A stretch of 64,000 nucleotides of DNA from Nguyenibacter vanlangensis (GCF_038719015.1 NZ_CP152276.1:1064001-1128000), one strand, 5' to 3'. Counted from the first letter of the stretch, positions 8,818 through 18,218 are shown. Program-made: numbers and translations. Notes: a model not told the origin generated them from the sequence alone.

Positions 8818-9897
8818 TCAGGCCGCGCCGGGCGCGCGCCGGCGGATGAACCCGCCGCCCAGCACGCGGGTCCCGTCATACAGCACGCAGGCCTGGCCCG
8901 GCGCCGGCATCGCCGGCTCGTCCAGGACCACCGCGGCACCGTCCTCCGTCCGCCGCACGACCGCCGGCCGCGCCGCCTCGCGCGCGCGGATCTGCACCAG
9001 GCAGCGCAGATCGCCCGCAGGCGGGTCGATCAGCCAGTTCACGTCGCGCAGCGCCAGGTCGCGCACCGCGCTGCCCGCGCGCGGGCCGACCACCACCCGG
9101 CGCGAGGCGGGCTCGATGCCCACCACCATCTGGCGCGCCCCGTCGCGCATCGCGGCCTGGCCCAGCCGCCGGCTCTGCCCGACCGTAAAGCGGGTCACCC
9201 CCTCATGCCGGCCGACCACCTGCCCCGCCGCGTCCACGATCTCGCCCCCGCCCGCCATCTCGGGGCGCAGCGCCTCGACCAGGTCGGCATAGGACCCGTC
9301 GGGAACGAAGCACAGGTCCTGGCTGTCGGGCTTGGCCGCGACCGACAGGCCGAACCGCGCGGCCTCGGCGCGCACCGCATCCTTGTCCGGCATGTCGCCC
9401 AGCGGAAAGCGCAGGAACTCCAGTTGCCGCCGGGTGGTCGCGAACAGGAACCAGGACTGGTCGCGCCCGGCATCGACCGGGCGGTGCAGTTCCGGCCCGT
9501 CCGGCCCCTCGACGCGGCGGACATAATGCCCCGTCGCCATCGCCTCGGCCCCCAGGTCGCGCGCCATGCCCAGCAGGTCGGTAAACTTCACCCCCTGGTT
9601 GCAGGCCACGCACGGCACCGGCGTCTCGCCGCCGGCATAGGCATCGGCGAAGGTCTCGATCACGCTCTCGCGGAACCGGCTCTCGGCATCGATGACATAG
9701 TGGGGGATGCCCAACCGGTCGGCCACCCGGCGCGCATCGTGGATGTCGCGCCCGGCGCAGCACGCGCCCTTGCGCGCGCTCTGCCGCGAATCATAGAGCT
9801 GCAGCGTCGCGCCCACGACCTCGTGCCCTTCGGCGACCAGCCGTGCCGCAACCACGCTGCTGTCCACGCCGCCCGACATGGCGACCATGATCCGCAT
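8818..9897 (-). CDS. mnmA: tRNA-specific 2-thiouridylase MnmA
   Basis: 359 residues, close to the family length. MnmA adenylates U34 of tRNA-Lys, tRNA-Glu and tRNA-Gln and inserts sulfur delivered from a cysteine desulfurase. The PP-loop SGGVDSS is at 8-14. The two catalytic cysteines fall in PCVACN (C99) and DLCFV (C196), and ATGHYVRR and DQSWFLF are also conserved. A strong GAAGGGGGA ribosome binding site precedes the ATG. It is last of a sulfur-handling set with two desulfurases and a ferredoxin, so sulfur supply and tRNA thiolation are co-expressed. Confidence 0.95.
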   Translation of the reverse strand: MRIMVAMSGGVDSSVVAARLVAEGHEVVGATLQLYDSRQSARKGACCAGRDIHDARRVADRLGIPHYVIDAESRFRESVIETFADAYAGGETPVPCVACNQGVKFTDLLGMARDLGAEAMATGHYVRRVEGPDGPELHRPVDAGRDQSWFLFATTRRQLEFLRFPLGDMPDKDAVRAEAARFGLSVAAKPDSQDLCFVPDGSYADLVEALRPEMAGGGEIVDAAGQVVGRHEGVTRFTVGQSRRLGQAAMRDGARQMVVGIEPASRRVVVGPRAGSAVRDLALRDVNWLIDPPAGDLRCLVQIRAREAARPAVVRRTEDGAAVVLDEPAMPAPGQACVLYDGTRVLGGGFIRRRAPGAA

Positions 9898-9922
9898 GGG
9901 CCGTCCCCCTTCCTTTCTTCCG

Positions 9923-10237
9923 TCAGGCCGTGCGCGGCAGGCGCACGACCAGCCCGTCCAGGGCCTCGGTCATCACGATCTGGCAGCCCAGGCGCGACGT
10001 CTTCTCCAGGCCGAAGGCCAGGTCCAGCATGTCTTCCTCGTCCTCGGTCGGCGCGGCCAGCTTCGCCGCCCAGTCCGGATCGACGACGACATGGCAGGTG
10101 GCGCAGGCCAGCGACCCCTCGCACGCGCCTTCCAGGTCCACGCCGTGCTTGTGGGCGATCTCGAGGACCGAAAGCCCGATCGGCGCGTCCACCTCCCGGC
10201 GCGTCCCGTCGCTGTCGATGAAAATCATATGCGGCAT
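9923..10237 (-). CDS. fdx: [2Fe-2S] ferredoxin, Isc/adrenodoxin type
   Basis: 104 residues from the ATG at 10237. Four cluster ligands follow the C-x5-C-x2-C-x36-C pattern: C39, C45, C48 and C85. The rest ([25 protein letters not shown]) matches vertebrate-type ferredoxins of the Isc pathway, which donate electrons during Fe-S cluster assembly. The start overlaps the end of the upstream desulfurase by 13 bases. No iscU, iscA or hscBA lies nearby, so it probably serves a dispersed or SUF-based assembly system. Confidence 0.9.
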   Translation of the reverse strand: MPHMIFIDSDGTRREVDAPIGLSVLEIAHKHGVDLEGACEGSLACATCHVVVDPDWAAKLAAPTEDEEDMLDLAFGLEKTSRLGCQIVMTEALDGLVVRLPRTA

Positions 10238-11520
10238 GTCTCTGTCCTGGCCGTGTCGTCGTGGGTGGCATGCGCGGCCGCTCCCGATCCCGCCGCGCGC
10301 GCATCCGCCACCGCCCGGCACAGGATCGCGGCCGCGCGATCCATATCGGCGGGTGAGGTATAGCGTCCCACCGCCAGACGCAAGCTCCGCGCCGCCTGCG
10401 CCGCGTCCAGCCCCATCGCCGTCAGCACATAGGACGGCGCCAGCTCGGCCGAGGAACAGGCCGACCCGGTCGACAGGCACAATTCCGGCGCATGGGCGAT
10501 CACGTCCAGCGCCCGCACGTCCGCGAAGCGCAGGTTCAGGTTGGACGGCAGCCGGTGCGCCATCGACCCGTTGACCGTCACGCCCGGCTCCGCCGCCACC
10601 AGGCGGGCCAGGAACCGGTCGCGCAGCGCCGCCAGGCGCCGCCCCTCCTCCAGGCGCAGAGCGCGCGCCAGCCGGCAGGCTTCGCCGAACCCCACCAGCA
10701 GCGGCGCCGGCAGGGTGCCCGACCGCAGCCCGCGCTCCTGCCCGCCGCCGGAAAACAGCGGCGCCAGCCGCACCCGCGGCCGCCGGCGCACATACAGCGC
10801 CCCCACCCCCTTGGGTCCGTACAGCTTGTGCGCCGACACCGACGCCAGGTCCAGGTCCATCGCCCGGACATCCAGCGCGATCTTGCCCGCCGCCTGCGCC
10901 ACGTCGCTGTGCAGCAGCGCCCCCGCCGCCCGCACGATCGGCGCCAGCGCCGCCAGGTCGTGCAGCACCCCGGTCTCGTTGTTCGCGGCCATGATGCTGA
11001 CCAGCAGGGTCGGCACCGCCAGCGCGTCCCGCAGCGTCCCGGGGTCCAGCCGCCCGTCCGCCCCGACCGGCAGGATCACCGGCTCGAACCCCTCGTCCGC
11101 CAGGTCACGCACCGATTCCAGCACGCATTTATGCTCGGTCGCCACCGTGACGACCCGCCGCCGCGCATCCCCCCGCGCCGCCAGGAACCGCACCGCCCCC
11201 TTGATGGCGATGTTGTTGGCCTCGGTGGCGCCCGAGGTGAACACGACCTCCCGGCTGTCCGCGCCCAGCAGCGCCGCGACCGCGTCCCGCGCCGCCTCGA
11301 CCGCGTCATGGGCACGGCGCCCCAGCACATGGTCGGCGCTGTGCGGATTGCCAAACGATTCGGCGAACCACGGCATCATCGCCGCCATCACCGCCGGATC
11401 GCAGGGCGTGGTGGCCTGGTAATCCAGATAGAGGGGCCCCATCGCCGCACCGCCGCTCATGCCCGCTTCATTCAGGCCCGCTTCATTCAGGCCCGCTTCA
11501 TTCATGCCCGCGTCGCTCAT
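10225..11520 (-). CDS. Cysteine desulfurase, IscS/NifS-like (first copy)
   Basis: 431 residues. This PLP enzyme converts cysteine to alanine and a protein-bound persulfide. Visible landmarks: PLP lysine K232 in [10 protein letters not shown], active-site C355 in [19 protein letters not shown] and AANNETG. The ATG at 11520 overlaps the TGA of the upstream desulfurase (ATGA), which supports the long N-terminus. That N-terminus is odd: four 5-residue units (NEAGL-like) precede the conserved [10 protein letters not shown] start at the internal Met before GPLYLDY is possible. It is probably the sulfur donor for MnmA and Fe-S clusters. Confidence 0.92.
   Translation of the reverse strand: MSDAGMNEAGLNEAGLNEAGMSGGAAMGPLYLDYQATTPCDPAVMAAMMPWFAESFGNPHSADHVLGRRAHDAVEAARDAVAALLGADSREVVFTSGATEANNIAIKGAVRFLAARGDARRRVVTVATEHKCVLESVRDLADEGFEPVILPVGADGRLDPGTLRDALAVPTLLVSIMAANNETGVLHDLAALAPIVRAAGALLHSDVAQAAGKIALDVRAMDLDLASVSAHKLYGPKGVGALYVRRRPRVRLAPLFSGGGQERGLRSGTLPAPLLVGFGEACRLARALRLEEGRRLAALRDRFLARLVAAEPGVTVNGSMAHRLPSNLNLRFADVRALDVIAHAPELCLSTGSACSSAELAPSYVLTAMGLDAAQAARSLRLAVGRYTSPADMDRAAAILCRAVADARAAGSGAAAHATHDDTARTETCRI
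11461..11520 (-). repeat. 15-bp tandem repeat at the desulfurase N-terminus
   Basis: Three near-identical 15-bp units (GCCCGCTTCATTCAG and variants) at 11461-11505, followed by a divergent fourth unit to 11520. They encode repeated N-E-A-G-L pentapeptides on the minus strand. Because the unit is a multiple of three, copy number can vary without breaking the frame. Confidence 0.9.
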
Positions 11521-12725
11521 CCCTGCTTCCTCTCCGCCACGATCCCCGCCGCCGCGCGCGGCGCCAGCCGCCCCGCCATCGCGGCATAGGCGGCGATGAA
11601 CGCCGCGACATCCGCCTCCCGCACGTTCCAGGGCAGCGACACGCGGATGGCCTCCCCCGCCAGCGCGCCCAGCCCCATCGCCTCCAGCACGTGCGAGCGC
11701 GCCACCTTGCCCGACGAACAGGCCGACCCCGCCGACACCCCGAACCCGGCCAGGTCCAGCGCGATCAGTTGGGTCTGCGCCGCCCGCCCGGGCAGCGCCA
11801 GCGCCGTGGTGTTGGGCAGGCGCGGCGCCCCCGCCCCGCAGATTACCGCGCCCGCCTCCCGCGCCGCCGCGTCGATCGCATCGCGCAGCCCGGCCTGGCG
11901 CGCGGCTTCGTCCGCCAGCCCGGCCACCGCCTCGCCGGCCGCGACCGCCATCGCGGCGATCGCCGGCAGGGCCTGCGTGCCGCCGCGCCGCCCCAGCTCC
12001 TGGCCGCCGCCCGCGATCAGCGGCGGCAGCACCCGGGTCGCCTCCCCCGCCAGCAGCAGCGCGCCCGCCCCCTTCACCCCGCCGAATTTATGGCCGGACA
12101 CCGCCAGGCTGTCGGCCCCCAGCGCGGCCAGGTCCACGGCGATCCGCCCCGCCGCCTGCACCGCGTCGACATGCAGCAGCGCCCCATGGGCCCGGCACAG
12201 GCGCGCCGCCTCGGCCACCGGCTGGATCGTGCCCACCTCGTTGTTCGCCAGCATCAGGCACACCAGCGGCGGCGCCCCGGCCCGCGCACGCGCGGCCAGC
12301 ATCCGCTCCAGCACGTCCAGCCGCGCCACGCCCCGTTCATCGACCGGAATGACGGTCCCGGACCCCGGACTCGCCGAATCGTCCCCCCTCCCGTCGCTTC
12401 CCGTCCTGTCGCCTCCCGCCGCCGCCCGCACCGCGTCATGCTCGACGGCCGAGGCCAGGACCGGCCGGCCGGCACCCAACCCCGCGATCGCCAGGGCGTT
12501 CGCCTCGGTCCCGCCCGCGGTGAAGACGCAATTGTCGGCCCGCGCGCCGAACAGCCCGGCCAGACGCTCCCGCGCCGATTCGAGGACCGCCCGCGCCTCC
12601 CGCCCCGCCCGATGGACCGATGACGGGTTGCCCGCCAGGGCGGCCACGCGATTCAACTCGGCCAGCGCCGCCGGGCGCACCGGTTCCGACGCATTCGCAT
12701 CGAAGTAGAAAAAATCACGCTCCAT
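11517..12725 (-). CDS. Cysteine desulfurase (second copy)
   Basis: 402 residues from the ATG at 12725, preferred because AGGA lies 8 bases upstream; an in-frame ATG at 12734 would add three residues. PLP lysine K213 (SGHKFGGVKG) and active-site C336 (SAGSACSSG) are present, with ANNEVGTIQPV and HVDAVQAAG. Residues 104-122 form a Gly/Asp/Ser-rich insertion absent from the other copy. It heads the operon of desulfurase, desulfurase, ferredoxin and mnmA. The two desulfurases are clearly diverged paralogues, suggesting different sulfur acceptors or a heteromer. Confidence 0.9.
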   Translation of the reverse strand: MERDFFYFDANASEPVRPAALAELNRVAALAGNPSSVHRAGREARAVLESARERLAGLFGARADNCVFTAGGTEANALAIAGLGAGRPVLASAVEHDAVRAAAGGDRTGSDGRGDDSASPGSGTVIPVDERGVARLDVLERMLAARARAGAPPLVCLMLANNEVGTIQPVAEAARLCRAHGALLHVDAVQAAGRIAVDLAALGADSLAVSGHKFGGVKGAGALLLAGEATRVLPPLIAGGGQELGRRGGTQALPAIAAMAVAAGEAVAGLADEAARQAGLRDAIDAAAREAGAVICGAGAPRLPNTTALALPGRAAQTQLIALDLAGFGVSAGSACSSGKVARSHVLEAMGLGALAGEAIRVSLPWNVREADVAAFIAAYAAMAGRLAPRAAAGIVAERKQG

Positions 12726-13333
12726 GGCCGACATCCTGCCCGCGACATTCTCCGAAACGGCCGCCCCGCCCTGCGTGCCGGGCCGCCATGTCGAATGTTA
12801 AAGACGATTTATCTGGTAATTGGCGATTCCGGATCGCTATATACAGTCCGAAACCGAACGGTCAGCCTACGGCGCAGCGTGCGGCCGGGCCGGGTGTTCG
12901 AGACATGTTTTCAGGGCCGGAGCGTCTCGCGCCCGACGGGCTTTCGTCGGACCGGGCTCAGGAAGGTCTGAAAAAGGGATACTGGACTATGACCATGCCG
13001 CGCAGGAAGTCAACCGGCCCTCTCGCCGATGTTCCGTCCGGCTTCCAATGACAACCCCCTGACGGAAACCGAGACGACGGAAACCGTGACGGACGACGTC
13101 GCGTCCCACGCCTGACGCCGCCGCCGCGCGGCGCGTCCTCCACCCCCAGCCACGATGCCGGTCCGGCCGCGACGGTTCCGGATCGCATGGTCCACGCGCC
13201 CTTCCGGCCCGGCGCGGACCACGCATGTTTTTCTTCGCCGTGCGGATGACGGGGCATCGCCATCCGCACGGCACTCACAGTAACGGTCCCGCCGCCATGC
13301 CCTGCGGCGCGGGACTCACATTGCGGGATTTGT
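12726..13333. other. 608-bp intergenic region, divergent promoters expected
   Basis: No convincing gene. The first ~120 bases contain a relatively AT-rich patch (12795-12850, with TATATA at 12839-12844) that is the best candidate for control of the divergent desulfurase operon, but no clear -35/-10 pair stands out. A 20-codon ATG frame starts at 12990 with AAGGGA upstream; it has no recognisable similarity. A perfect inverted repeat sits at 13237-13272. Confidence 0.4.
13237..13272. repeat. 12-bp perfect inverted repeat
   Basis: GCCGTGCGGATG (13237-13248) and its exact complement CATCCGCACGGC (13261-13272) flank a 12-base loop, about 60 bases upstream of the hydrolase start. There is no T-run after either arm. 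It could be an operator, an RNA hairpin in the leader, or a terminator of an unseen transcript. Confidence 0.6.
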
Positions 13334-13999
13334 ATGCCAGAGGTCATGTTCGCCGGCCCCGACGGCCGCCTGGAAGGACGCTACCATCATTCGAGCGCGC
13401 CGAACGCGCCGCTCGCCCTCGTCCTCCATCCCCACCCGCTGCATGGCGGCACCATGAACAACCGCATCACCTATGCGATGTATCGTTCGTTCGAGAAGAT
13501 GGGTTTCTCGGTCATGCGGTACAATTCGCGCGGGGTGGGCCGGTCACAAGGCCGCTATGACGGCGGCATCGGCGAGATTTCCGACGCCGCGGCGGCGCTC
13601 GACTGGATGCAGATGGTCAACCCGAACGCCGGCGGGCTGTGGATCGCCGGCTATTCCTTCGGCGCGTTCGTCGGCATGCAGCTCCTGATGCGCCGGCCGG
13701 AAATCACCGGCTGGATCAGCGTCGCCCCGCCCACCAACTATTACGATTTCGGCTTCCTGGCCCCCTGCCCCTGCGGCGGGCTCATGATCGCCGGCGATTC
13801 CGACGACATGGTGCCCGAGCCCGCGGTGCGCAAACTGGTCGACAAGCTGAACACCCAGAAGGGCGTTTCGGTCGATTACCGCATCTTCGCCGGGGCCGAC
13901 CACATCTACGCCAACCACGCCGACCAGGTGGCCGAGGCGCTGGAAGACCACGTGACCACCATCATGTCGCGCACCAGCCTGGCGCTGGCCGCCGACTGA
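13334..13999 (+). CDS. Alpha/beta hydrolase, COG2945 type
   Basis: 221 residues. The nucleophile elbow GYSFG (106-110, S108), an acid in [10 protein letters not shown] and the histidine in GADHIYANH make a complete Ser-Asp-His triad. [12 protein letters not shown] near the start is a signature of the COG2945 serine hydrolases. There is no signal peptide, so it is probably a cytoplasmic esterase or thioesterase-like enzyme of unknown substrate. It is a single gene with 215 bases before tyrS. Confidence 0.85.
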   Translation: MPEVMFAGPDGRLEGRYHHSSAPNAPLALVLHPHPLHGGTMNNRITYAMYRSFEKMGFSVMRYNSRGVGRSQGRYDGGIGEISDAAAALDWMQMVNPNAGGLWIAGYSFGAFVGMQLLMRRPEITGWISVAPPTNYYDFGFLAPCPCGGLMIAGDSDDMVPEPAVRKLVDKLNTQKGVSVDYRIFAGADHIYANHADQVAEALEDHVTTIMSRTSLALAAD

Positions 14000-14153
14000 C
14001 CCGCCGCGCCGGGGCGGCATCCCCGCTCCGGCGCATCTCCTGGTTCGTCCCCACTGGTTCATGCCCCCACTGGTTCGTGGCCTGCCGGTTCATGTCCCGC
14101 ATCGGGCGTGCTACAGGGGCACCGGGCCCTCGCGGCCCGCAATTCCCCCGGCC

Positions 14154-14195
14154 CCGCCGGGTGCCCCCCGCCGGGCGCCCCCCACCGGGTGCCAC
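14154..14195. repeat. Three 14-bp tandem units upstream of tyrS
   Basis: Units of the form CCGCCGGGTGCCCC occur three times end to end just before the tyrS ribosome binding region. A second degenerate repeat (TGGTTCRTSCCCCCAC-like units) lies at 14040-14095. Together they fill most of the hydrolase-tyrS spacer; no gene or terminator is visible there. Confidence 0.7.
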
Positions 14196-14214
14196 GAACC
14201 AGAGTGACCCGATT

Positions 14215-15456
14215 ATGCCCAACAGCGATTTCCTCCGGGAAGCCGAAGCGCGCGGCTTCATCTTCCAGTGCACGGACATGGAGGCCCTGGACGCCGCCAT
14301 GCGCGCGGGACCGGTAACGGGCTATATCGGCTTCGACCCCACCGCCGACAGCCTGCATGTCGGCAGCCTGATCCAGATCATGATGCTGCGCCTGATGCAG
14401 AAGCACGGCCACCGGCCGGTGGCGCTGCTGGGCGGCGGCACGGCGCGGATCGGCGACCCCTCGTTCCGCGAGGAAGCGCGCCAGCTCATGACCGAACAGA
14501 CGATCGCCGCCAACCTGCTGGGCATCGAGGGCTGCCTGCGCCAGTTCCTGCGCTTCGACGGCCCGGACGGCGCCATCCTGGCCAACAACGCCGACTGGCT
14601 GGACCGCCTGTCCTATATCGAGCTGCTGCGCGACGTGGGCGTGCATTTCTCGGTCAACCGCATGCTGTCCTTCGATTCCGTCCGCTCGCGCCTCGACCGC
14701 GAACAGGGGCTGACCTTCCTGGAATTCAACTATTCCATCCTGCAATCCTACGATTTCCGCCAACTGAACCGCACGTACGGCGTGACCCTGCAGATGGGCG
14801 GCTCGGACCAGTGGGGCAACATCGTCTCGGGCATCGACCTGGTGCGCCGCACCGAACAGAAGCAGGTCTTCGGCCTGACCACCCCGCTGCTGACCACCGC
14901 CTCGGGCGCCAAGATGGGCAAATCCGCCCGCGGCGCCGTCTGGCTGTCGGCGGCGCGCCTGCCGGTCTTCGAATATTGGCAGTTCTGGCGCAATGTCGAA
15001 GACGCCGATACCGGCCGCTTCCTGCGCCTGTTCACCGACCTGCCGCTCGACGAATGCGACCGCCTGGCCGCCCTGGGCGGCGCCGAGATCAACGAGGCGA
15101 AGAAGATCCTGGCGACCGAGGCCACCGCGCTGTGCCACGGCCGCGCCGCCGCCGAGGAAGCCGCCGAGACCGCCCGCCGCACCTTCGAGCAAGGCCAGGC
15201 CGCCGCCGCCCTGCCCGGCACGACGATCCCCGCCGCCCAGCTCGCGGCAGGCATCCCGGCCTTCCGCCTGTTCGCCGAGGCCGGCCTGGCCGCCAGCAAC
15301 GGCGAGGCCAGGCGCCTGATCCGCGGCGGCGGCGCGCGCATCAACGACGCGACCGTGCAGGACGAAGGCCAGGTGGTCGGCACCGCCGACCTGACGGACG
15401 GCGCCATCAAACTGTCCTCCGGGCGCAAGCACCACATCCTGGTACGCCCCGCCTGA
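14215..15456 (+). CDS. tyrS: Tyrosyl-tRNA synthetase
   Basis: 413 residues from the ATG at 14215. It charges tRNA-Tyr. The class I signatures are HVGS (48-51, the HIGH motif) and KMGKS (233-237, the KMSKS motif). [13 protein letters not shown] and [11 protein letters not shown] form the tyrosine and ATP pocket. A C-terminal S4-like RNA-binding domain ([14 protein letters not shown]) is present. Length and domain order are those of TyrRS type 1. No upstream T-box or other leader element is visible. Confidence 0.96.
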   Translation: MPNSDFLREAEARGFIFQCTDMEALDAAMRAGPVTGYIGFDPTADSLHVGSLIQIMMLRLMQKHGHRPVALLGGGTARIGDPSFREEARQLMTEQTIAANLLGIEGCLRQFLRFDGPDGAILANNADWLDRLSYIELLRDVGVHFSVNRMLSFDSVRSRLDREQGLTFLEFNYSILQSYDFRQLNRTYGVTLQMGGSDQWGNIVSGIDLVRRTEQKQVFGLTTPLLTTASGAKMGKSARGAVWLSAARLPVFEYWQFWRNVEDADTGRFLRLFTDLPLDECDRLAALGGAEINEAKKILATEATALCHGRAAAEEAAETARRTFEQGQAAAALPGTTIPAAQLAAGIPAFRLFAEAGLAASNGEARRLIRGGGARINDATVQDEGQVVGTADLTDGAIKLSSGRKHHILVRPA

Positions 15457-15461
15457 AAGCC

Positions 15462-15634
15462 TGCCCGGGACTGCACGCTGGCGGTGGTCCGACGCGCGTT
15501 TTCTGCGCTCCGATGCTCATGGCCATCAAGGCCACTCCGCTTCGGTGCTCGAAAACACACGCCGGGCGCGGCCCTGCGGGCCGCTCCCACGCACCAGCGC
15601 ACAGTCCCGGACAGACTTTCGCCCGAACCTGCCA
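15462..15634 (+). repeat. Dispersed copy of the 171-bp repeat family
   Basis: This segment downstream of tyrS matches, in reverse orientation, the tandem units at 20296-20965: both carry the sequence of features GGTCCGACGCGCGTTT, TGCGCTYCGRTGCTCA, CCGCTYCGRTGCTCG and ACGCCGG in the same order and spacing, ending in a CCGGACAG motif. It is more diverged than the tandem copies. It is open in several frames, but the similarity is at DNA level, so a coding role is unlikely. Confidence 0.7.
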
Positions 15635-15667
15635 AACGGCGCCCGCCCGCCTCGCGGCGGCCGCCGT

Positions 15668-16045
15668 TCAGGACATCACCGCATCCATCTCCACCCATAC
15701 CGCCCCGTCCCGCACCCGGCAGGCGAATCGCGGCACGCGGCAATCCGGGTTCGCCACCCCGTCCGGGCCGACATGGCGACCGGCCGCGTCGAACGCCCAC
15801 AGATGGAACGGACAGACCAGGCGCCCGGCCTCGACATGCCCGGCCGACAGGCGCGCGTCGCGATGCGGGCACCGGTCGGCGAAGACGCGCGGCGCCCCGT
15901 CGGCCGCGATCCACACCACCAGCCCGCGATCGCCGGCCACCACCCGGCGCGGCCCATCCTGCACGTCCGCCACCGCGCACAGCCGGACGTCCTCCACGGT
16001 TCGGCCGCAATTCTCCGTCATATCCTCCGGCCCGACACGCCCCAT
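15668..16045 (-). CDS. Rieske [2Fe-2S] domain protein
   Basis: 125 residues from the ATG at 16045, chosen because GGGGGAG lies upstream; an ATG at 16021 (117 residues) has its GGAGG too close. The cluster motif is complete: CPHRDARL and CPFHLWAF give C-x-H and C-x2-H. It is a stand-alone Rieske protein like the small ferredoxin subunits of NirD or naphthalene-dioxygenase type. No oxygenase or reductase partner lies adjacent, so its electron acceptor is unknown. Confidence 0.85.
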   Translation of the reverse strand: MGRVGPEDMTENCGRTVEDVRLCAVADVQDGPRRVVAGDRGLVVWIAADGAPRVFADRCPHRDARLSAGHVEAGRLVCPFHLWAFDAAGRHVGPDGVANPDCRVPRFACRVRDGAVWVEMDAVMS

Positions 16046-16158
16046 CACCACTCCCCCACCATATCTCCACCCGACATGGTTCCCCCTGGCATAGTTCCCG
16101 TTGGCATGATTCCTCGGCGCCCATCGCCTGTTGCCTATCGCTCGCCAAGCCGCCACGC

Positions 16159-16212
16159 TAGTGTCCTGCCCGAGAAATTCTTATGAGAATTTCTCGGATC
16201 AGCAGGCCACTA
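16159..16212. repeat. Long hairpin repeat, unit 1
   Basis: An imperfect palindrome with outer arms TAGTGTCCTG and CAGGCCACTA and an inner near-perfect arm pair GAGAAATTCT / AGAATTTCTC. Unlike the surrounding GC-rich DNA it is AT-rich inside. It shares its outer arm with unit 2 thirteen bases downstream, so this is a repeated element rather than a chance hairpin. Confidence 0.75.
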
Positions 16213-16224
16213 AAATATTGATTC

Positions 16225-16277
16225 TAGTGTCCTTTCGATTCCAAAATTCGCTTGCGAATTTCGGAATCAGGACACTA
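16225..16277. repeat. Long hairpin repeat, unit 2
   Basis: Outer arms TAGTGTCCT and AGGACACTA are perfect complements; the inner part GATTCC-AAAATTCGC pairs with GCGAATTT-CGGAATC with a very small loop. Placed between the divergent Rieske and aminopeptidase genes. It resembles REP-type or MITE-like palindromes and could also serve as a transcription barrier. Confidence 0.75.
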
Positions 16278-16350
16278 GCGTCCCGATTCCTTCCCGGCGG
16301 CCGCGGCGGGCAAGATTGCGCCGTGCCGGGGTGATAACAGAACAGACAGG

Positions 16351-17610
16351 ATGGCCGGCGTCATGACTTTCACATCCCCCCACGACAGGCTGCTCGACCG
16401 GCTGGGCGAGGTCGCCGTCCGGATCGGCCTGAACGTCGCCCCGGGCCAGCAGGTGGTGATCACCGCGCCGCTCGACGCCGTGCCCCTGGTGCGCCGGATC
16501 ACCGAGCACGCCTATCGCGCCGGCGCCTCGCTGGTCACCCCGCTCTTCTCCGACGACGCGATGACGCTGGCGCGCTTCCATTACGCCCCCGACGCGGCGT
16601 TCGACGTCGCGGCGGGCTGGCTGCATGAGGGCATGGCCCGCGCCTATCGCGAAGGCGCCGCGCGGATGGCGATCACCGGCGCCAATCCCGTGCTGCTCAG
16701 CCAGGAAGACCCCGACCGCGTCGCCCGCGCGAACAAGGCCACCTCCCTGGCCGGCCGCCCGGCGATGGAACTGATCACCAGCTTCGCCACCAACTGGAAC
16801 ATCGTCGCCTGCGCCACCCCGGCCTGGGCCGCCCAGGTCTTCCCCGACGACGCGCCGGACCGCGCCCTGGCCCGGCTGTGGGATGCCATCTTCCTGGCCT
16901 CGCGCGTCACGGTGGACGATCCGGTGGCGGCCTGGGCCGAGCATAACGCGGCGCTGCACCGGCGCGCGGACTGGCTCAATGCGCGGCGCTTCGCGGGGCT
17001 GCATTTCACCGGCCCCGGCACCGACCTCACGGTCGGGCTGGCCGATGGCCATCTCTGGGCCGGCGGCTCCGAACCGGCGCAGAACGGCATCGTCTGCAAC
17101 CCCAACATCCCGACCGAGGAAGTCTTCACCACCCCGCACGCGCTGCGGGTCGACGGCCATGTCCGCGCCACCAAGCCGCTCTTCCACCAGGGCACGCTGA
17201 TCGACGGCATCGCCGTGCGGTTCGAAGGCGGCCGGATCGTCCAGGCCCAGGCCACCCAGGGCCTGGCGGTGCTGGAACGCATCCTGGCCACCGACGACGG
17301 CGCCCGCCGCCTCGGCGAGGTCGCGCTGGTGCCCCATTCCTCACCGATTTCGCAAAGCGGCGTGCTGTTCCGCAACACGCTGTTCGACGAAAACGCATCC
17401 AGCCACATCGCGCTCGGACAGGCTTATACCAAGTGCATGCTGGATACTGACGGCCAGACGCCGGAACAGCTCGCGGCCCGCGGCGCCAACAGCAGCTTCA
17501 TCCATATCGACTGGATGATCGGCTCGGCCGAAATCGATGTGACCGCCATCACCCGCGATGGCGGACGCGAACCCCTGATGAAACACGGCGAATGGGTCAA
17601 CACGCCATGA
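16351..17610 (+). CDS. M29-family aminopeptidase
   Basis: 419 residues. A metallo-aminopeptidase of the AmpS/AmpT/PepS family that removes N-terminal residues from peptides in the cytoplasm. Expected metal-binding segments are present: PNIPTEEVFTTPH (two Glu and His), HSSPIS, FDENASSHIALG and FIHIDWMIGS. There is no signal peptide. A second in-frame ATG 12 bases on (TFTSP start) is an alternative start. Its stop overlaps the start of the next gene by four bases (ATGA). Confidence 0.92.
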   Translation: MAGVMTFTSPHDRLLDRLGEVAVRIGLNVAPGQQVVITAPLDAVPLVRRITEHAYRAGASLVTPLFSDDAMTLARFHYAPDAAFDVAAGWLHEGMARAYREGAARMAITGANPVLLSQEDPDRVARANKATSLAGRPAMELITSFATNWNIVACATPAWAAQVFPDDAPDRALARLWDAIFLASRVTVDDPVAAWAEHNAALHRRADWLNARRFAGLHFTGPGTDLTVGLADGHLWAGGSEPAQNGIVCNPNIPTEEVFTTPHALRVDGHVRATKPLFHQGTLIDGIAVRFEGGRIVQAQATQGLAVLERILATDDGARRLGEVALVPHSSPISQSGVLFRNTLFDENASSHIALGQAYTKCMLDTDGQTPEQLAARGANSSFIHIDWMIGSAEIDVTAITRDGGREPLMKHGEWVNTP

Positions 17611-18143
17611 ATAGACACGTACCGTTCCTCGCGGCCGCCCTGGCCGCCGCGATCCCCGCCGCCGCGATGGCCCAGATGGGAGGCCAGCAGATGGGGGGCC
17701 AGCAGACGGCTCCCCAGCAAATGCCGCCCCAGCCGACCGCCGCCCAGCAGGCCGCCTTCCAGCGCGACATGCAGGCGGCCGCGCGATACCCCCTGCCCGC
17801 CGACTTCCTGCCGCGCATGACCGACACGATCCGCGCGATCCAGGCCGCCGGCATCAACCCGCCGAACGCCCCCAACCTGTCGCTGGACGAGACGATCGCG
17901 CGCACCGCCGCCATCCCGGGCCTGCAGCCCATCCTGTCCGCGCACGGCTTCACCCCGCGCGACTTCGTGCTGGGCATCACCGCCTTCGGCCTGACCCAGG
18001 CCCTGATCCAGCAGCCCCCGCCACCCGAAGCCCACGCCCCCACCCCCAACCCGGCCAACGTCGCGCTGATCCGCAACAACCCCCAGCAGGCCCAGGCCCT
18101 GATGCAGGCCATGGGCGGCCCCGGCCAGCAGGGCGGCCAATAG
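17607..18143 (+). CDS. Small secreted Gln/Pro-rich protein, unknown function
   Basis: 178 residues from the ATG at 17607, which overlaps the aminopeptidase stop; an ATG at 17592 would add five residues. The N-terminus is a clean Sec signal peptide ending AAAMAQ. The mature protein starts with an MGGQQ repeat, has a helical middle (FLPRMTDTIRAIQAAG) and a Pro-rich then Gln-rich tail. No family recognised. Coupling to an M29 peptidase suggests co-expression but not a shared function. Confidence 0.75.
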   Translation: MNRHVPFLAAALAAAIPAAAMAQMGGQQMGGQQTAPQQMPPQPTAAQQAAFQRDMQAAARYPLPADFLPRMTDTIRAIQAAGINPPNAPNLSLDETIARTAAIPGLQPILSAHGFTPRDFVLGITAFGLTQALIQQPPPPEAHAPTPNPANVALIRNNPQQAQALMQAMGGPGQQGGQ

Positions 18144-18218
18144 AACCCGCGCGCCGGCCGGGTGCCCCCCAAGGATGGCACAACCCGGCCGGCACCATCC
18201 GGGCGCTGCCCGAACCCG

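Noticed and set aside
12820..13062. 80-codon plus-strand frame upstream of the hydrolase
   Set aside because: No recognisable domain or ribosome binding site; left as intergenic.
13237..13272. Inverted repeat as an intrinsic terminator
   Set aside because: No T-run follows the stem on either strand and no gene ends there.
12958..13347. 129-codon minus-strand frame between the desulfurase operon and the hydrolase
   Set aside because: No family, Arg/Gly-rich composition, overlaps the inverted repeat and the hydrolase start.
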